Assembly (NCBI RefSeq): GCF_002094305.1
Contig: NZ_LWTX01000006.1
Coordinates: forward strand, 1 to 64,000
DNA length: 64,000 bases
Source of the DNA: Prescottella equi
GTDB taxonomy: Bacteria > Actinomycetota > Actinomycetes > Mycobacteriales > Mycobacteriaceae
Direction of reading: 5' to 3'
Shown here: in pieces, positions 1-9,952 of the stretch
How the letters are laid out: each line of letters begins with the position of its first letter
Position numbering within the stretch: the first letter of the stretch is position 1
Made by a program: the position numbers and the translations under genes
The notes under the pieces: model-generated
What the model was told of the DNA's origin: nothing
Database searches by the model: none
The model's input: the letters and a program-made list of their open reading frames with translations, nothing else

Positions 1-1003
1 ACGTCATGAAGGAGAAGAACGGCAGCAGCACGGCGCCGGTGGCGTACATGTGGTGAGCCCACACCGCGATCGACAGGGCCGCGATACCCATCGTGGCGTA
101 CACCAGGCCGCTGTAGCCGAAGATGGGCTTACGCGCGAAGACCGGGAAGATCTCCGAGACGATGCCGAAGAACGGCAGCGCGATGACGTACACCTCGGGG
201 TGACCGAAGAACCAGAACAGGTGCTGCCACAACATCACTCCGCCCGTCGCCGGGTCGAACAGGTGCGCACCCAGATTCCGGTCCACCCACAGGCCGATCA
301 GCGCGGCGGCCAGCAGCGGGAACACCAGCAGGATCAGCAGTGACGTGATGAAGATGTTCCACACGAAGATCGGCATCCGGAACATGGTCATTCCGGGGGC
401 GCGCAGGCACACGATGGTGGTGATGAAGTTGACCGCACCGAGGATCGTGCCGACGCCGCCGAGCGCCAGGCCGATGATCCACAGGTCCGCGCCGACACCC
501 GGGCTGTGCACACCGTTCGACAGCGGCACGTACGCCGTCCAGCCGAAGTCCGCGGCACCGCCGGGGGTGATGAAGCCGGCCGTCGCGATCAGTCCGCCGA
601 ACAGGTAGAACCAGTAGCTCAGCGCGTTCAGACGCGGGAAGCTCACGTCCGGCGCACCGATCTGCAGCGGGACGATATAGTTCGCGAAACCGAACACGAC
701 CGGGGTCGCGTACAGCAGCAGCATGATCGTGCCGTGCATCGTGAACAGCTGGTTGAACTGCTCGTTCGAGAGGAACTGCAGTCCCGGCACCGCGAGCTCG
801 GTACGCATCAGCAGCGCCATCAGGCCACCGATGAGGAAGAACGCGAACGCCGTGACCAGGTACATGATCCCGAGCACCTTGGGGTCGGTGGTCGTGATCA
901 TCTTGTAGATGAACGAACCTTTCGACCCGGTGCGGGCAGGGGCCGGTCGCGACGCCGTCAGCGTTCGGGGTGGAGACAGTTCGATCTCGGGGTTGGCAAC
1001 CAT
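1..1003 (-). CDS. ctaD: cytochrome c oxidase subunit I, partial (3' end beyond window)
   Basis: Catalytic subunit of the aa3-type terminal oxidase: it takes electrons from the bc1/cytochrome c branch, reduces O2 to water and pumps protons in the plasma membrane. About 334 residues are visible out of the usual 570 or so; the C-terminal part lies left of base 1. Visible landmarks are a heme-ligand histidine in FTMHGTIM, the CuB histidine and cross-linked tyrosine in FGHPEVYV, and the CuB pair in WAHHMYATG near the cut edge. The ATG at 1003 gives a short cytoplasmic tail ([10 protein letters not shown]) before the first helix; another ATG eight bases upstream is out of frame. The family assignment is secure from the motifs. 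Oxidase genes in this group are scattered, so the lack of other subunits here is normal. Confidence 0.95.
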   Translation of the reverse strand, partial: MVANPEIELSPPRTLTASRPAPARTGSKGSFIYKMITTTDPKVLGIMYLVTAFAFFLIGGLMALLMRTELAVPGLQFLSNEQFNQLFTMHGTIMLLLYATPVVFGFANYIVPLQIGAPDVSFPRLNALSYWFYLFGGLIATAGFITPGGAADFGWTAYVPLSNGVHSPGVGADLWIIGLALGGVGTILGAVNFITTIVCLRAPGMTMFRMPIFVWNIFITSLLILLVFPLLAAALIGLWVDRNLGAHLFDPATGGVMLWQHLFWFFGHPEVYVIALPFFGIVSEIFPVFARKPIFGYSGLVYATMGIAALSIAVWAHHMYATGAVLLPFFSFMT

Positions 1004-1126
1004 GCTGACATGGTCGGACGTCCGAGGGTTCCGTCACGAGGGCCTAAGGTCCCGACAGTTCCCGCCGACGGACACCAATTCTCCCGACCTCGGCGCGGAC
1101 CGGGCCGCGATGTGCTCGCCGTCCGC

Positions 1127-1156
1127 GGGCTCGGGCACCTGGGGCTCGGGCACCTG
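1127..1156. repeat. 15-bp tandem duplication between ctaD and ackA
   Basis: GGGCTCGGGCACCTG occurs twice head to tail, 13 bases beyond the stop codon of ackA. The 165-base gap that holds it has no other gene. It may be a slippage product; no hairpin of terminator type is evident around it. Confidence 0.6.
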
Positions 1157-1168
1157 GCCCGCTCACCC

Positions 1169-2359
1169 TCACGCGAGTGCCACCGCTTTGCGCGCGATCG
1201 CGAGTTCCTCGTCGGTGGGGATGACGAGCACCTCGACCGCGGAGTCCTCCGCGCTGATCCGTCGCTCGCCTCGCTGCGGCGACTCGTTGCGAGTGTCGTC
1301 GACCACAATACCCAGACGGCCCAGTCCCGCAAGGGCATCGCGCCGGACGTCGACGTTGTTCTCCCCGACCCCACCGGTGAACGTGATGACGTCGACGCCA
1401 CCGAGTTCGACGAGATACGCGCCGATGTACCGGCGCAGCCGGTGCACGTACACGTCGTATGCGAGCTTCGCGTCCGGGCTGCCGTCCGCGACCATCTTCA
1501 GCACCGACCGGAAGTCGTTTTCACCGCAGAGTCCCTTCAACCCGGAGTGCCGGTTGAGCAGGTCGTCGATCTCGTCCACCGTCATGCCCGCATTCCGGTT
1601 GAGGTACAGCAGGATTCCCGGATCGAGGTCGCCGCTGCGGGTTCCCATCACCAGGCCCTCGAGCGGTGTCATGCCCATCGAGGTGTCGATCGCCCGGCCG
1701 CCACGGATGGCCGACGCCGACGCCCCGTTGCCCAGATGCAGGACGATCTGGTTCAGGTCCGCGAGGTCGCGGCCGAGGAACGCGGCGGTCCGGCCGCTCA
1801 CGTACTCGTGCGAGGTTCCGTGGAACCCGTAGCGGCGCACCCGATTCGCGCGCGCCACTTCCGTGTCGATCGCGTAGGTCGCCGCGGCCTCGGGCAGTGT
1901 GTGGAAAAACGCCGTGTCGAACACCGCGACGTGCGGGACGTCGGGCAGTTGAGCCATCGCCACCTCGATGCCCACGACGTTCGGCGGGTTGTGCAGTGGC
2001 GCCAGCGTCGACAGTCGGCGCAGTTCACGCAGGACGCCGTCGTCGACGATCGTCGGTTCGTGGAACACCGCACCCCCGTGGACGACGCGGTGCCCGACGG
2101 CCACGATGCCGCGCTCGCGCAGCGGCGGCCCGGTCTCGGCGATCACGTCCTCGGCCGCGTGCAGGCCGGCCGTGTGGTCGGCGATGCGCAGTTCGCGGTC
2201 GATCTCCCCACCCGGGTAGCGGTACACGATGCGGCCGGCGGACTCACCGATCCGTTCCACCAGGCCGGTGCCGACCGATTCGCCCGCGACCGGGTGCACC
2301 AGCTGGAACTTGATCGACGAAGAACCCGAGTTGATCACCAGCACAACGGGTTCGGTCAC
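1169..2359 (-). CDS. ackA: acetate kinase
   Basis: Interconverts acetyl phosphate + ADP with acetate + ATP in the cytoplasm, the second half of the Pta-AckA acetate/overflow pathway. The 396-residue product has the usual family length and ASKHA-fold signatures: [11 protein letters not shown] near the N terminus, [15 protein letters not shown], the [10 protein letters not shown] loop and [10 protein letters not shown] chose the GTG at 2359 because it overlaps the pta stop codon (GTGA) and lies 7 bases after an AGGAGG on the same strand, so the two genes are translationally coupled. The same pta-ackA pair next to fgd1 is known in mycobacteria (Rv0407-Rv0409). Confidence 0.96.
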   Translation of the reverse strand: MTEPVVLVINSGSSSIKFQLVHPVAGESVGTGLVERIGESAGRIVYRYPGGEIDRELRIADHTAGLHAAEDVIAETGPPLRERGIVAVGHRVVHGGAVFHEPTIVDDGVLRELRRLSTLAPLHNPPNVVGIEVAMAQLPDVPHVAVFDTAFFHTLPEAAATYAIDTEVARANRVRRYGFHGTSHEYVSGRTAAFLGRDLADLNQIVLHLGNGASASAIRGGRAIDTSMGMTPLEGLVMGTRSGDLDPGILLYLNRNAGMTVDEIDDLLNRHSGLKGLCGENDFRSVLKMVADGSPDAKLAYDVYVHRLRRYIGAYLVELGGVDVITFTGGVGENNVDVRRDALAGLGRLGIVVDDTRNESPQRGERRISAEDSAVEVLVIPTDEELAIARKAVALA

Positions 2360-4437
2360 GACAGTTCCTCCTGCGCCTGGATCGCGGTGATCGCGACGGT
2401 GTTGACGATGTCCTGGACCAACGCGCCGCGCGACAGATCGTTCACCGGCTTGTTCAGTCCCTGCAGCACCGGTCCCACCGCCACCGCACCGGCGCTGCGC
2501 TGCACGGCCTTGTAAGTGTTGTTGCCGGTGTTGAGATCCGGGAACACGAACACCGTGGCCCGGCCGGCCACCTCCGAGCCCGGCAGTTTCGCGTCGGCCA
2601 CCGACGGCTCCACCGCCGCGTCGTACTGAATGGGACCCTCCACCAGCAGGTCCGGGCGCCGCTCGCGAACGAGTGCGGTCGCGGTGCGCACCTTGTCGAC
2701 GTCGACTCCCGATCCGGAGTCCCCCGTCGAGTACGACAGCATCGCCACGCGGGGGTCGATCCCGAAGCGGGCGGCCGTCGCAGCCGACGAGATCGCGATG
2801 TCCGCGAGCTGCTCCGCCGTCGGATCGGGCACGACGGCGCAGTCGCCGTAGGCGAGGACCCGGTCCGACAGGCACATGAGGAAGATGCTCGACACCGTCG
2901 ACACTCCCGGCTGGGTCTTGATGATCTCGAGCGCCGGACGGATGGTGTGCGCCGTGGTGTGCGCCGCACCGGACACCATGCCGTCGGCAATACCCCTGTG
3001 CACCATCATGGTTCCGAAGTACGAGATGTCGGTCATGATCTCTCGGGCCCGGTCGACGGTCATGCCCTTGTGCGCCCGCAGCTCCGCGTACTCGGCGGCG
3101 AAGTCCGTCACGTGGTCGGATCGGGCGGGGTCGAGCACCTCCGCCGTCGAGAGATCGACCCCGAGTTCGGCGGCTCGGCCGCGGACCTTGGCCTCGTCAC
3201 CGAGAATCGTCAGGTCCACCACCTGGCGGCGGAGCAGACGGCCGGCGGCCCGCAGGATGCGGTCGTCCGATCCTTCCGGCAACACGATGTGCTTGCGGTC
3301 CGCGCGGGCGCGGTCGATCAGCTGGTACTCGAACATCTGCGGTGTCGTGACCGACGGGATCTGCAGGCGCAGGCGCTCGATCAGCGTCGGGGCGTCCACC
3401 CGGCGCTCCACCAGGCTCAGCGCGGTGTCCACCTTGCGCAGCGAGCCCACGGCGACCCTGCCGCGTGTCTGCGCCGCGGTGTGTGCGGTGTCGAAGGTCC
3501 CCATCTCCGTGCTCAGGATCGGCAGCCGCGGCTTGAGCCCCGCCATGAGTTTCGCGATGGCCGGGTGCGGGGCGATCCCGCCGTTCATGATGATCCCGGC
3601 GAGAGACGGAAATCCTTCGGCATCATGCGCGTTCATCATCGAGAGCAGAACGTCGGACCGGTCACCGGGCACGATCACGACGGCGCCCTCGACGAGCCGC
3701 TCGAGGATGTGCTCGGCGGTCATGCCGCCCACCATCACCTTCAGCGCCTCCCGCTGCAGCAGCGCCGTGTCACCGCTGTACAGCTCGCCGTCGACGGCGT
3801 CCAGCAGTTCGGCCATCGTCGGCGCCACCAGCAGCGGGATCTCCGGCAGGCTCCACGCCGGTACCCCCAGTGGCTCGAGGGCCGTGGCGTACTCGTCGAG
3901 CAGCTCCGGCGCGCACCGGTTCGCGACGATCGCCACGAGGTGCGCGTGCTGCGACGCCAGTTCCACCGCACACATCTGCGCCAGCTGCCGCACCTCGTCG
4001 GGGCTGCGGTGCAGGCCGCGCAGGGTCAGCAGTACCGGGGCCTCGAGGTTCGCGGCGATGCGCGCGTTGTAGCCGAGTTCGCTGGGGCTCGCGACGTCGG
4101 TGTAGTCGCTGCCGACGACCACCACCGCGTCGCACTCGGCGGCCACCTCGTGGTAGCGCGAGACGATGTCGCTCAGGGCGCCGTCCGGATCGGCGTGCAC
4201 CTGCTCGTACGTCACGCCGAGGCACTGTTCGTAGCTCAGATCGGCCGTCGTGTGCTCGATCAGAAGTTCCAGGATGTGGTCCGTCTGGTCGGCGGCGCGC
4301 GCGATGGGACGGAACACTCCCACCCGCGCCGTCGACGCGCACAGCATCTGCAACACCCCCAGCGCCACCGTCGACTTGCCCGTGTCTCCCTCCGGGGAGG
4401 CGATGTAGACGCTCGACACCGTGCCCGAAACAGCCAT
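2356..4437 (-). CDS. pta: phosphate acetyltransferase, long two-domain form
   Basis: Converts acetyl-CoA + phosphate to acetyl phosphate + CoA. The 693-residue length and layout are those of the long Pta type: an N-terminal dethiobiotin-synthetase-like P-loop domain ([11 protein letters not shown] near residue 14), a central DRTGG-type region (about 220-330), and a C-terminal PTA/PTB catalytic domain starting at about residue 375 ([10 protein letters not shown]) and containing [10 protein letters not shown] and [12 protein letters not shown]. The ATG at 4437 starts directly before the P-loop strand; upstream in-frame sequence does not look conserved. It is coupled to ackA by a 4-base overlap. 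The N-terminal domain is thought to regulate activity in other bacteria. Confidence 0.95.
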   Translation of the reverse strand: MAVSGTVSSVYIASPEGDTGKSTVALGVLQMLCASTARVGVFRPIARAADQTDHILELLIEHTTADLSYEQCLGVTYEQVHADPDGALSDIVSRYHEVAAECDAVVVVGSDYTDVASPSELGYNARIAANLEAPVLLTLRGLHRSPDEVRQLAQMCAVELASQHAHLVAIVANRCAPELLDEYATALEPLGVPAWSLPEIPLLVAPTMAELLDAVDGELYSGDTALLQREALKVMVGGMTAEHILERLVEGAVVIVPGDRSDVLLSMMNAHDAEGFPSLAGIIMNGGIAPHPAIAKLMAGLKPRLPILSTEMGTFDTAHTAAQTRGRVAVGSLRKVDTALSLVERRVDAPTLIERLRLQIPSVTTPQMFEYQLIDRARADRKHIVLPEGSDDRILRAAGRLLRRQVVDLTILGDEAKVRGRAAELGVDLSTAEVLDPARSDHVTDFAAEYAELRAHKGMTVDRAREIMTDISYFGTMMVHRGIADGMVSGAAHTTAHTIRPALEIIKTQPGVSTVSSIFLMCLSDRVLAYGDCAVVPDPTAEQLADIAISSAATAARFGIDPRVAMLSYSTGDSGSGVDVDKVRTATALVRERRPDLLVEGPIQYDAAVEPSVADAKLPGSEVAGRATVFVFPDLNTGNNTYKAVQRSAGAVAVGPVLQGLNKPVNDLSRGALVQDIVNTVAITAIQAQEELS

Positions 4438-4476
4438 GAGCGACAGCCTAGTGAGGATCGCGCATAATCGGCGTCC

Positions 4477-4998
4477 ATGAACGACTCGGTCAGTGATTCG
4501 GCCTTCCCGGACGTCCGGTGGGGCTCGGACACCAGCTTCCTGCGCCGGCCCGCGACGGCCTTCGCCGCGACCCGGCTGGGGTCGTGGACCATCCGCTCCC
4601 TCGCCGGGGTGGACCGGCGGCTGCTCACGCGCAGCAAGGGCCGCTTCACCGTCCTCGGGCCGATCGGGGCGCCCACCGTGCTGCTCAACACCGTCGGCCG
4701 CAAGTCCGGGCAACGCCGCACCAGCCCGCTGCTCTACGTCCGCGACACCGACCGACTGGTCGTCGTCGGCAGCAATTTCGGGCAGCAGCACCACCCGGCG
4801 TGGACGTCGAACCTGCTCGCGCAGCCCGAGGCCAGTGTGACCATGGCCGGACGCGAGATCCCCGTCCTGGCCACGCCGGTGACCGGCGCCGAGAAGGACC
4901 GGCTGTACCGGCGGTTCGTCGAACTGGCCGGCGCCTACGCCGTCTACCGGGGCCGCACCGATCGCGACCTCCGGATGTTCGTACTCACGCGCCGCTGA
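4477..4998 (+). CDS. nitroreductase/quinone reductase family (F420-type, Ddn-like)
   Basis: A 173-residue split-barrel protein of the deazaflavin-dependent nitroreductase family (DUF385), whose known members use reduced F420 to reduce quinones or nitro compounds. Family landmarks are the central LLNTVGRKSGQRRTSPLLY strand-loop, VVVGSNFGQQHHPAWTSNL, and a C-terminal YRGRTDR-IRLF-type segment (RTDRDLRMFVLTRR). It is transcribed divergently from pta with only 39 bases between starts. The F420-dependent glucose-6-phosphate dehydrogenase gene nearby (5667-6680) would supply reduced cofactor, which supports an F420 role but does not prove it. Substrate unknown. Confidence 0.85.
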   Translation: MNDSVSDSAFPDVRWGSDTSFLRRPATAFAATRLGSWTIRSLAGVDRRLLTRSKGRFTVLGPIGAPTVLLNTVGRKSGQRRTSPLLYVRDTDRLVVVGSNFGQQHHPAWTSNLLAQPEASVTMAGREIPVLATPVTGAEKDRLYRRFVELAGAYAVYRGRTDRDLRMFVLTRR

Positions 4999-5025
4999 GC
5001 AGCGCCGCTGTGTGGCTGTGTGAGG

Positions 5026-5628
5026 TCAGACCACCGACGGACGGTCGATGTCGGAGACGTCCGCGCCCGCGGCTTCGAGTCGCTCGAACAGTTCGTCGGT
5101 GCTGTACTTCGAGGCGAACTGCAGCTCGGCGTCGGTGATCGGCACGGCCTGCAGCCACGTGGTCACGTCCTCCTCGCGGTCGACGAGGATCTCGAGCGTG
5201 GCCCAGATGAACGGCACGACGAGCAGCACGTGCCGGGTGGACCGACCGGGATCCGCCGCGTGAACGGCGTTGGGAACGATGGTGTTCGGGGTGACGTGCA
5301 GCGATCCGGACGCCACTTGGAACGCGCACTGCGCCAGCACGTCGGACAGCAGCCGGTAGTCGGCGCGGCCGACGGTGATCAGTTCGGTGCGGATCGGACG
5401 GCCGTCGTCGGTGGTGACGTTGGTCGGGAAGCGCACCATGTCGAGCGTCGCGTACGACGCGTAGCCCGGGCCGGGGCAGCCGTCGCCGACCGCGATCGAC
5501 ACCTCCGCCGGCTCCTCGCCGTCGCCGTCCGGATCGACGGGTGCCCGGAACCGCAACACCTGCGGCGACACACCGAAGACCTCACCGATTCGGTGTGCCG
5601 CCGCCCGGACTTCTTCACTCGCTTCCAT
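5026..5628 (-). CDS. suppressor-of-fused (SUFU) domain protein
   Basis: The 200-residue product resembles the bacterial SUFU/DUF domain found alone in many actinobacteria and often linked to immunity or protein-protein interaction. Conserved-looking parts are the early strand PAEVSIAVG, VRFPTNVTTDDGRPIRTELI, the VLAQCAFQVAS helix, HVLLVVPFIW and the late helix FASKYSTDELFERLE. The ATG at 5628 precedes a helical start (MEASEEVRAAAHRIGE); an upstream in-frame extension is an artefact of the fgd1 antisense frame. It follows fgd1 on the same strand by 38 bases and may be cotranscribed. Biochemical role unknown; no toxin-like neighbour is visible. Confidence 0.75.
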   Translation of the reverse strand: MEASEEVRAAAHRIGEVFGVSPQVLRFRAPVDPDGDGEEPAEVSIAVGDGCPGPGYASYATLDMVRFPTNVTTDDGRPIRTELITVGRADYRLLSDVLAQCAFQVASGSLHVTPNTIVPNAVHAADPGRSTRHVLLVVPFIWATLEILVDREEDVTTWLQAVPITDAELQFASKYSTDELFERLEAAGADVSDIDRPSVV

Positions 5629-5666
5629 GGGAACGAGCCTAGAGGCCGCTCCCGGCGGAACCGGCG

Positions 5667-6680
5667 TCAGGCCAGCGCGCGCAGACGCGGCGCGAGATCC
5701 CGCTCGAACAGGTCGAGGAAGCGCTTCTGGTCGTGGCCCGGCGCGTGGAAGACCAGGTGGTTGAGGCCCGCATCGAGGTACGGCTTGATCATCTCGACGG
5801 CCTCGTCTGGATCCGACGAGACGATCCACCGCTTGGCGACCTGCTCGATCGGCAGCGCGTCGGCGGCGGCCTCCATCTCGATCGGGTCGTCGATGCTGTG
5901 CTTCTGCTCCGCGGTCAGCGACAGCGGTGCCCAGAATCGGGTGTTCTCCAGTGCCGCCGCCGGATCGGTGTCGTACGAGATCTTGATCTCGATCATCCGG
6001 TCGATGTCCGCGAAGTTGCGGGCCGCCTTCTCGGCGCCCTCCTTCACCGCAGGGATCAGCTTCTCGGTGTACAGGTCCATGCCCTTGCCGGACGTGCAGA
6101 TGAAGCCCTCGCCCGCGCGGCCCGCGTACCGCGCGACCACGGGGCCGCCGGCCGCGATGTAGACCGGAATGCCGCCCTCCGGCACGTCGTAGATCGACGC
6201 GCCCTTGGTGCTGTAGTACTCGCCCTCGAAATCGACGCGGTCGCCGGTCCACAGATCGCGCATCAGCTGCACCGACTCGCGCAGCCGTGCGAACCGCTCC
6301 TTGAACTCCGGCCACTCGCCCTTGAAACCGGTGGCGATCTCGTTGAGCGCCTCACCCGTACCCACACCGAGCATGACGCGCCCCGGGTACAGGCAGCCCA
6401 TCGTCGCGAACGCCTGCGCCACCACTGCCGGGTTGTAGCGGAACGTCGGGGTCATCACCGAGGTACCGAGCTGCAGCCGCTGGGTGCGCTCGCCGACCGC
6501 CGTCATCCACGCGATCGAGAACGGGGCATGACCACCGTTGTGCCGCCAGGGCTGGAAGTGGTCGCTGACGGTGACGCTGTCGAGGCCGTGTTCCTCGGCC
6601 ATCACGCCGAGCTCGACCAGATCGCGCGGCCCGAACTGCTCCGCGGACGCCTTCAACCCCAACTTCAATCCCTGTACCAC
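5667..6680 (-). CDS. fgd1: F420-dependent glucose-6-phosphate dehydrogenase
   Basis: Oxidises glucose 6-phosphate to 6-phosphogluconolactone while reducing coenzyme F420, the main source of F420H2 in mycobacteria and rhodococci. The 337-residue luciferase-like TIM barrel matches the mycobacterial enzyme closely: [38 protein letters not shown] with the active-site His and Trp, [35 protein letters not shown] and the [11 protein letters not shown] phosphate-binding segment. ATG at 6680. In M. tuberculosis the same gene sits beside pta and ackA; here a nitroreductase and a SUFU gene lie between. Confidence 0.95.
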   Translation of the reverse strand: MVQGLKLGLKASAEQFGPRDLVELGVMAEEHGLDSVTVSDHFQPWRHNGGHAPFSIAWMTAVGERTQRLQLGTSVMTPTFRYNPAVVAQAFATMGCLYPGRVMLGVGTGEALNEIATGFKGEWPEFKERFARLRESVQLMRDLWTGDRVDFEGEYYSTKGASIYDVPEGGIPVYIAAGGPVVARYAGRAGEGFICTSGKGMDLYTEKLIPAVKEGAEKAARNFADIDRMIEIKISYDTDPAAALENTRFWAPLSLTAEQKHSIDDPIEMEAAADALPIEQVAKRWIVSSDPDEAVEMIKPYLDAGLNHLVFHAPGHDQKRFLDLFERDLAPRLRALA

Positions 6681-6757
6681 CGGTTCTCCGATCGTCTGCC
6701 CGATTCGCTGTGGCTTCGAGTATGCCCCGCGTCACTGCCGGGGCGCAGACTCCGGTG

Positions 6758-7231
6758 TCAGTGATGCTCGACGAGATGCGGATCCGGCTTCCAGTCGTAG
6801 ACCACCGACGTCCGCAACGCGATGTCCTGCAGCGAGCGTCTCCTCCGGTCCACGGCCACCCAGAACAGCCCGAAGCCGAACAGCACGCACAGCACGGCGC
6901 GGGCCGCACACCGCGGGAAGCGGACGAGCTGTCCGTTGCGGCTGACCAGGCGCAGCCCCATGGCGACCGCCCCCACGGTGCGGCCACTGGTGGACCAGCA
7001 CACCGTGAGATACAGCACGGACAGCGCCACGAACGTGGTCGCCGACAGCAGGAACTGCGCCTGCGGGAACCGAAACTCCTGCGGTGAGAACAACAATCGC
7101 GTGAAGATCAGCCCCATGTAGATGACGCCCATCAGGAACAGCACCACCCCGATGTCGATCAGCGCGGCCAGGCCACGCGTGACGATGCCCGCCGGCCGGT
7201 GCTCCGGATCAGGGCGACGGAGTTCGGTCAT
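6758..7231 (-). CDS. RDD family membrane protein
   Basis: A 157-residue integral membrane protein with the RDD signature: an Arg followed by two Asp-containing helices (RGLAALIDIGVVLFLMGVIY, WSTSGRTVGAVAMGLRLV, and RRRRSLQDIALRTSVVYDW at the end). About three membrane helices are visible (roughly residues 22-42, 62-82 and 108-125). RDD proteins are of uncertain function; some are proposed transporters or antiporters. Its ATG overlaps the stop codon of the upstream nonapeptide-repeat gene (ATGA), so the two are translationally coupled and may work together in the membrane. Confidence 0.85.
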   Translation of the reverse strand: MTELRRPDPEHRPAGIVTRGLAALIDIGVVLFLMGVIYMGLIFTRLLFSPQEFRFPQAQFLLSATTFVALSVLYLTVCWSTSGRTVGAVAMGLRLVSRNGQLVRFPRCAARAVLCVLFGFGLFWVAVDRRRRSLQDIALRTSVVYDWKPDPHLVEHH

Positions 7232-7974
7232 GCCTCGTCACCTGCACGACCCTCACGTTCCTCACGACCGAACAGGCGGCCGACGAAGCCGGCGACGGCG
7301 TCGTCGGCCGCCATTCCCTGCGAACGGGCGCCCCGCACCGCCTCGGTCGACATCGTGCTGGTCGATTCCCGGATGATCCGCGGCAGGTCGACGCCCTCGA
7401 TGACCTCGTTGGACAGCCCGACCAGGTCGACCCGCCCGATCACGGCGTCGACGTCGACCGAGGCGGCGATCCGGTCCACGTCCACCTTGGCGGCGATAGC
7501 GTTCACGTCCACGCGGTCGACGATCCGCTCGATGTCCACGCGCGCGGCCACGGCGTCGACATCGACGCGGTCGAGGATCGGCGCGATGTCCACGCGGGCG
7601 GCGATCGCGTCGACGTCCACGCGGTCGACGATCCGCTCGATGTCCACGCGGTCGACGATCCGCTCGATATCGATGCCCTCCGCGATCGCATCGAGGTCGA
7701 CGTGCTCGCGGACCACCGCGGTGATGTCCACTTCGGTGAGCGCCGCGGCGACCACCCGGCGCACCACCTCCCGCAGCACGCGGTCGACGACGGCGTCCGC
7801 CGCCCGGAGGGTTTCGGCGCCCCGCGACTCGAGGAGGGCCAGACCGGCGTCCACCCCGGGCACTCGGCGAGCGAGATCGAGCGTGGTGCCCGCCGCGTAG
7901 CGCAGCGCGTCGCCGAGGAATGCGACGGATCCGGCCACGACGCGGGCCGGATCGGGGGTTCGGTTGCCGTCCAT
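7228..7974 (-). CDS. protein with eleven tandem nonapeptide repeats, unknown function
   Basis: I do not recognise a characterised family. With the ATG at 7974 (MDGNRTPDPAR) the product is about 248 residues; an ATG nine bases upstream is also possible. The N-terminal 80 residues are predicted helical and rich in Ala, Val and Arg. The middle is an uninterrupted run of eleven 9-residue units of form (V/I)-D-(I/V/L)-x-x-(I/V)-x-x-(R/K), such as VDIERIVDR and VDVDAIAAR, with a degenerate unit on each side. A 50-residue tail follows (SQGMAADDAVAGFVGRLFGRE). No signal peptide or clear membrane helix. It overlaps the RDD gene by 4 bases. Confidence 0.8.
   Translation of the reverse strand: MDGNRTPDPARVVAGSVAFLGDALRYAAGTTLDLARRVPGVDAGLALLESRGAETLRAADAVVDRVLREVVRRVVAAALTEVDITAVVREHVDLDAIAEGIDIERIVDRVDIERIVDRVDVDAIAARVDIAPILDRVDVDAVAARVDIERIVDRVDVNAIAAKVDVDRIAASVDVDAVIGRVDLVGLSNEVIEGVDLPRIIRESTSTMSTEAVRGARSQGMAADDAVAGFVGRLFGREEREGRAGDEA
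7405..7701 (-). repeat. eleven 27-bp coding tandem repeats
   Basis: These bases encode eleven consecutive nonapeptides inside the preceding gene. Three of the units are the same at protein level (VDIERIVDR) and nearly so in DNA; the others differ at positions 4, 5, 7 and 8. The reading frame is kept throughout, so the array is protein repeat structure rather than a non-coding satellite or CRISPR. Confidence 0.9.
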
Positions 7975-8125
7975 ATCGAACATCCAAGACCGAACGGGCG
8001 CAAAATGCACCCCCTCGGTCCCGCCGGGGCCCGGAAGCCCCGCGCCGACACGGCGTCCACGGATATGCTGTCGTGAGCTTCATTCAGCCAGAAAGCAATT
8101 CAGGCCTTTCGGCCGGAGGTGCGCG

Positions 8126-9130
8126 ATGCGAAGCTCTGGGGCGAGGGACGGTGCCCAGCACCGAATCCTGCACTCACTCACTCTCGTCGGGGTGCTGGTG
8201 GCCTCGCTGCTCGGCGCGACGCTCACCGCGCGGGCCGCGCCGTCGAACGTCGCGTACGTGGCCGGGACGGTCCAGGTGAGCGATCGGGTGACCCGGATAT
8301 CGGTGTACTCACCCTCGATGGACCGGGTGGTCACCAGCGACGTCATCCATCCCACCGGGGGCGGTCCCGCACCCACGTTCTACCTGCTCACCGGAATCAC
8401 GGGCGGCGAGGACGGCGTGTCCTGGTACAACAACACCGACGTCACGAACTTCTTCGCGGACAAACACGTCAACGTGGTGCTGCCGGTGGGTGGCAAGTAC
8501 TCGATGTACACCGACTGGGACGCCGACGACCCCGTGCTGGGGCGCAACAAGTGGCAGACGTTCCTCACCAGGGAGTTGCCGCCGGTGATCGACCGCCAGT
8601 TCGGGACCACCGGCGTCAACGCGCTCGGCGGAGTGTCCATGGCGGCCGGTCCGGTGCTGGACCTCGCGATCCAGGCACCCGACGTCTACCGCGCCGTCGG
8701 CTCGTACAGCGGGTGCGCGGGTACCAGCGACTTCAACGGGCAGGCGATGGTCCGCTCGATGGTCGAGGTGCGTGGCGGCGGCAACGTCAACAACATGTGG
8801 GGGCCGGGCGGCGGACCGCAATGGATCGAGCACGACCCGGTGGTGCAGGCAGAACGATTGCGCGGCAAGGTGTTGTTCCTGTCCGCCGCATCCGGGATGC
8901 CCGGTGCGATCGATCGCCTCGACCCACTGATCGCGATTCCGCAGGGCCTCGTCGGCGGCCTGCTGGAGTCGATCACGATGCGCTGCACCGCGGTGATGGA
9001 CGCCCGGCTGCGCTCGCTCGGGATCCCCGCGACGGTCGTCTACCGGGACGTCGGTAGCCACACGTGGGGCGTGTTCGAGGCCGAGATGCGGGACTCGTGG
9101 GCAGTGCTCGGTCCGGCGATCGGGGCATGA
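8126..9130 (+). CDS. secreted alpha/beta-hydrolase esterase, antigen-85/mycolyltransferase-like
   Basis: A 334-residue exported protein with an N-terminal signal sequence (hydrophobic stretch LTLVGVLVASLLGATLTARA, cleavage probably after the following Ala). The mature part has the esterase D/antigen-85 fold: FYLLTGITGGEDG, WYNNTDVTNFF, the nucleophile elbow GGVSMAAG, LDLAIQAPDVYRAVGSYSGC, and a late catalytic His in DVGSHTWGVFE. Antigen 85 proteins transfer mycolic acids to trehalose or arabinogalactan, and relatives in rhodococci may be esterases of cell-wall lipids. ATG 8126 was chosen because GGAGG lies 7 bases before it and it gives a proper signal peptide. It shares ATGA with the next gene. 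Confidence 0.85.
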   Translation: MRSSGARDGAQHRILHSLTLVGVLVASLLGATLTARAAPSNVAYVAGTVQVSDRVTRISVYSPSMDRVVTSDVIHPTGGGPAPTFYLLTGITGGEDGVSWYNNTDVTNFFADKHVNVVLPVGGKYSMYTDWDADDPVLGRNKWQTFLTRELPPVIDRQFGTTGVNALGGVSMAAGPVLDLAIQAPDVYRAVGSYSGCAGTSDFNGQAMVRSMVEVRGGGNVNNMWGPGGGPQWIEHDPVVQAERLRGKVLFLSAASGMPGAIDRLDPLIAIPQGLVGGLLESITMRCTAVMDARLRSLGIPATVVYRDVGSHTWGVFEAEMRDSWAVLGPAIGA

Positions 9131-9942
9131 CGGATACTGGATCCGTGAGCACCGACGAGCGGAACCCCGGCTGGACGTACCTCATGGACATGGACGGAGT
9201 TCTCGTCCACGAAGAGCACATCATTCCCGGCGCCGACGCCTTCCTCACCGAGCTGCAGGAGGCCGGCACGCCGTTCATCGTGCTGACCAACAACTCGATC
9301 CGCACCCCCCGCGATCTGCGGGCGCGCCTGCTGCGCAGCGGACTCGATATCCCCGAGAAGTCGATCTGGACGTCGGCCCTGGCGACGGCGACCTTCCTGA
9401 AGAATCAGCGTCCCGGCGGAAGTGCCTACGTGGTGGGCGAATCGGGGCTCACGACCGCGCTGCACGAGATCGGTTACGTGCTCACCGACAACGACCCCGA
9501 CTACGTCGTGCTCGGCGAGACCCGCACCTACTCGTTCGAGGCGATCACGACCGCGATCCGGCTCGTCGAGCGAGGCGCGCGGTTCATCGCCACCAACCCC
9601 GACGCCACCGGCCCGTCCCGCGAGGGTTCCCTCCCCGCAACAGGTTCGGTCGCGGCGCTGATCACCCGCGCGACGGGACGCGAACCGTACTACGTGGGCA
9701 AGCCGAATCCGCTCATGATGCGGTCGGCACTGCGAGCGATCGGGGCGCACTCGGAGAACACGCTGATGATCGGCGACCGGATGGACACCGACGTCGTCTC
9801 GGGCCTCGAGGCCGGTCTGCAGACCATCCTGGTACTGAGCGGCATCTCCACCCGGCAGACCGTCGAGACGTTCCCGTACCGCCCGACACTCGTGCTCGAC
9901 TCGGTTGCCGACCTGGTGGGACGCACCGCGAATCCGTTCTGA
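9127..9942 (+). CDS. HAD-IIA family phosphatase (NagD-like)
   Basis: A 271-residue cytoplasmic sugar-phosphate phosphatase-like protein of the HAD superfamily, class IIA. Motif I is MDMDGVLV with the nucleophilic Asp, motif II is VLTNNS, the Lys motif is in YVGKPNP, and motif IV is GDRMDTDV. The C2 cap lies between motifs II and III as in NagD and 4-nitrophenylphosphatases. The ATG at 9127 overlaps the esterase stop codon (ATGA); a GTG 18 bases downstream is a possible alternative start. Physiological substrate unknown. Confidence 0.9.
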   Translation: MTDTGSVSTDERNPGWTYLMDMDGVLVHEEHIIPGADAFLTELQEAGTPFIVLTNNSIRTPRDLRARLLRSGLDIPEKSIWTSALATATFLKNQRPGGSAYVVGESGLTTALHEIGYVLTDNDPDYVVLGETRTYSFEAITTAIRLVERGARFIATNPDATGPSREGSLPATGSVAALITRATGREPYYVGKPNPLMMRSALRAIGAHSENTLMIGDRMDTDVVSGLEAGLQTILVLSGISTRQTVETFPYRPTLVLDSVADLVGRTANPF

Positions 9943-9952
9943 CCCCGGCGTC

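Noticed and set aside
506-2515. 669-codon plus-strand frame opposite ackA and ctaD start
   Set aside because: It is an antisense shadow: composition is Arg/His/Val-rich without family features, while the minus strand carries clear acetate kinase and oxidase motifs.
7405-7701. Possible CRISPR array or non-coding satellite
   Set aside because: The repeats are contiguous 27-base units that keep a reading frame and have no spacers; they encode nonapeptides.
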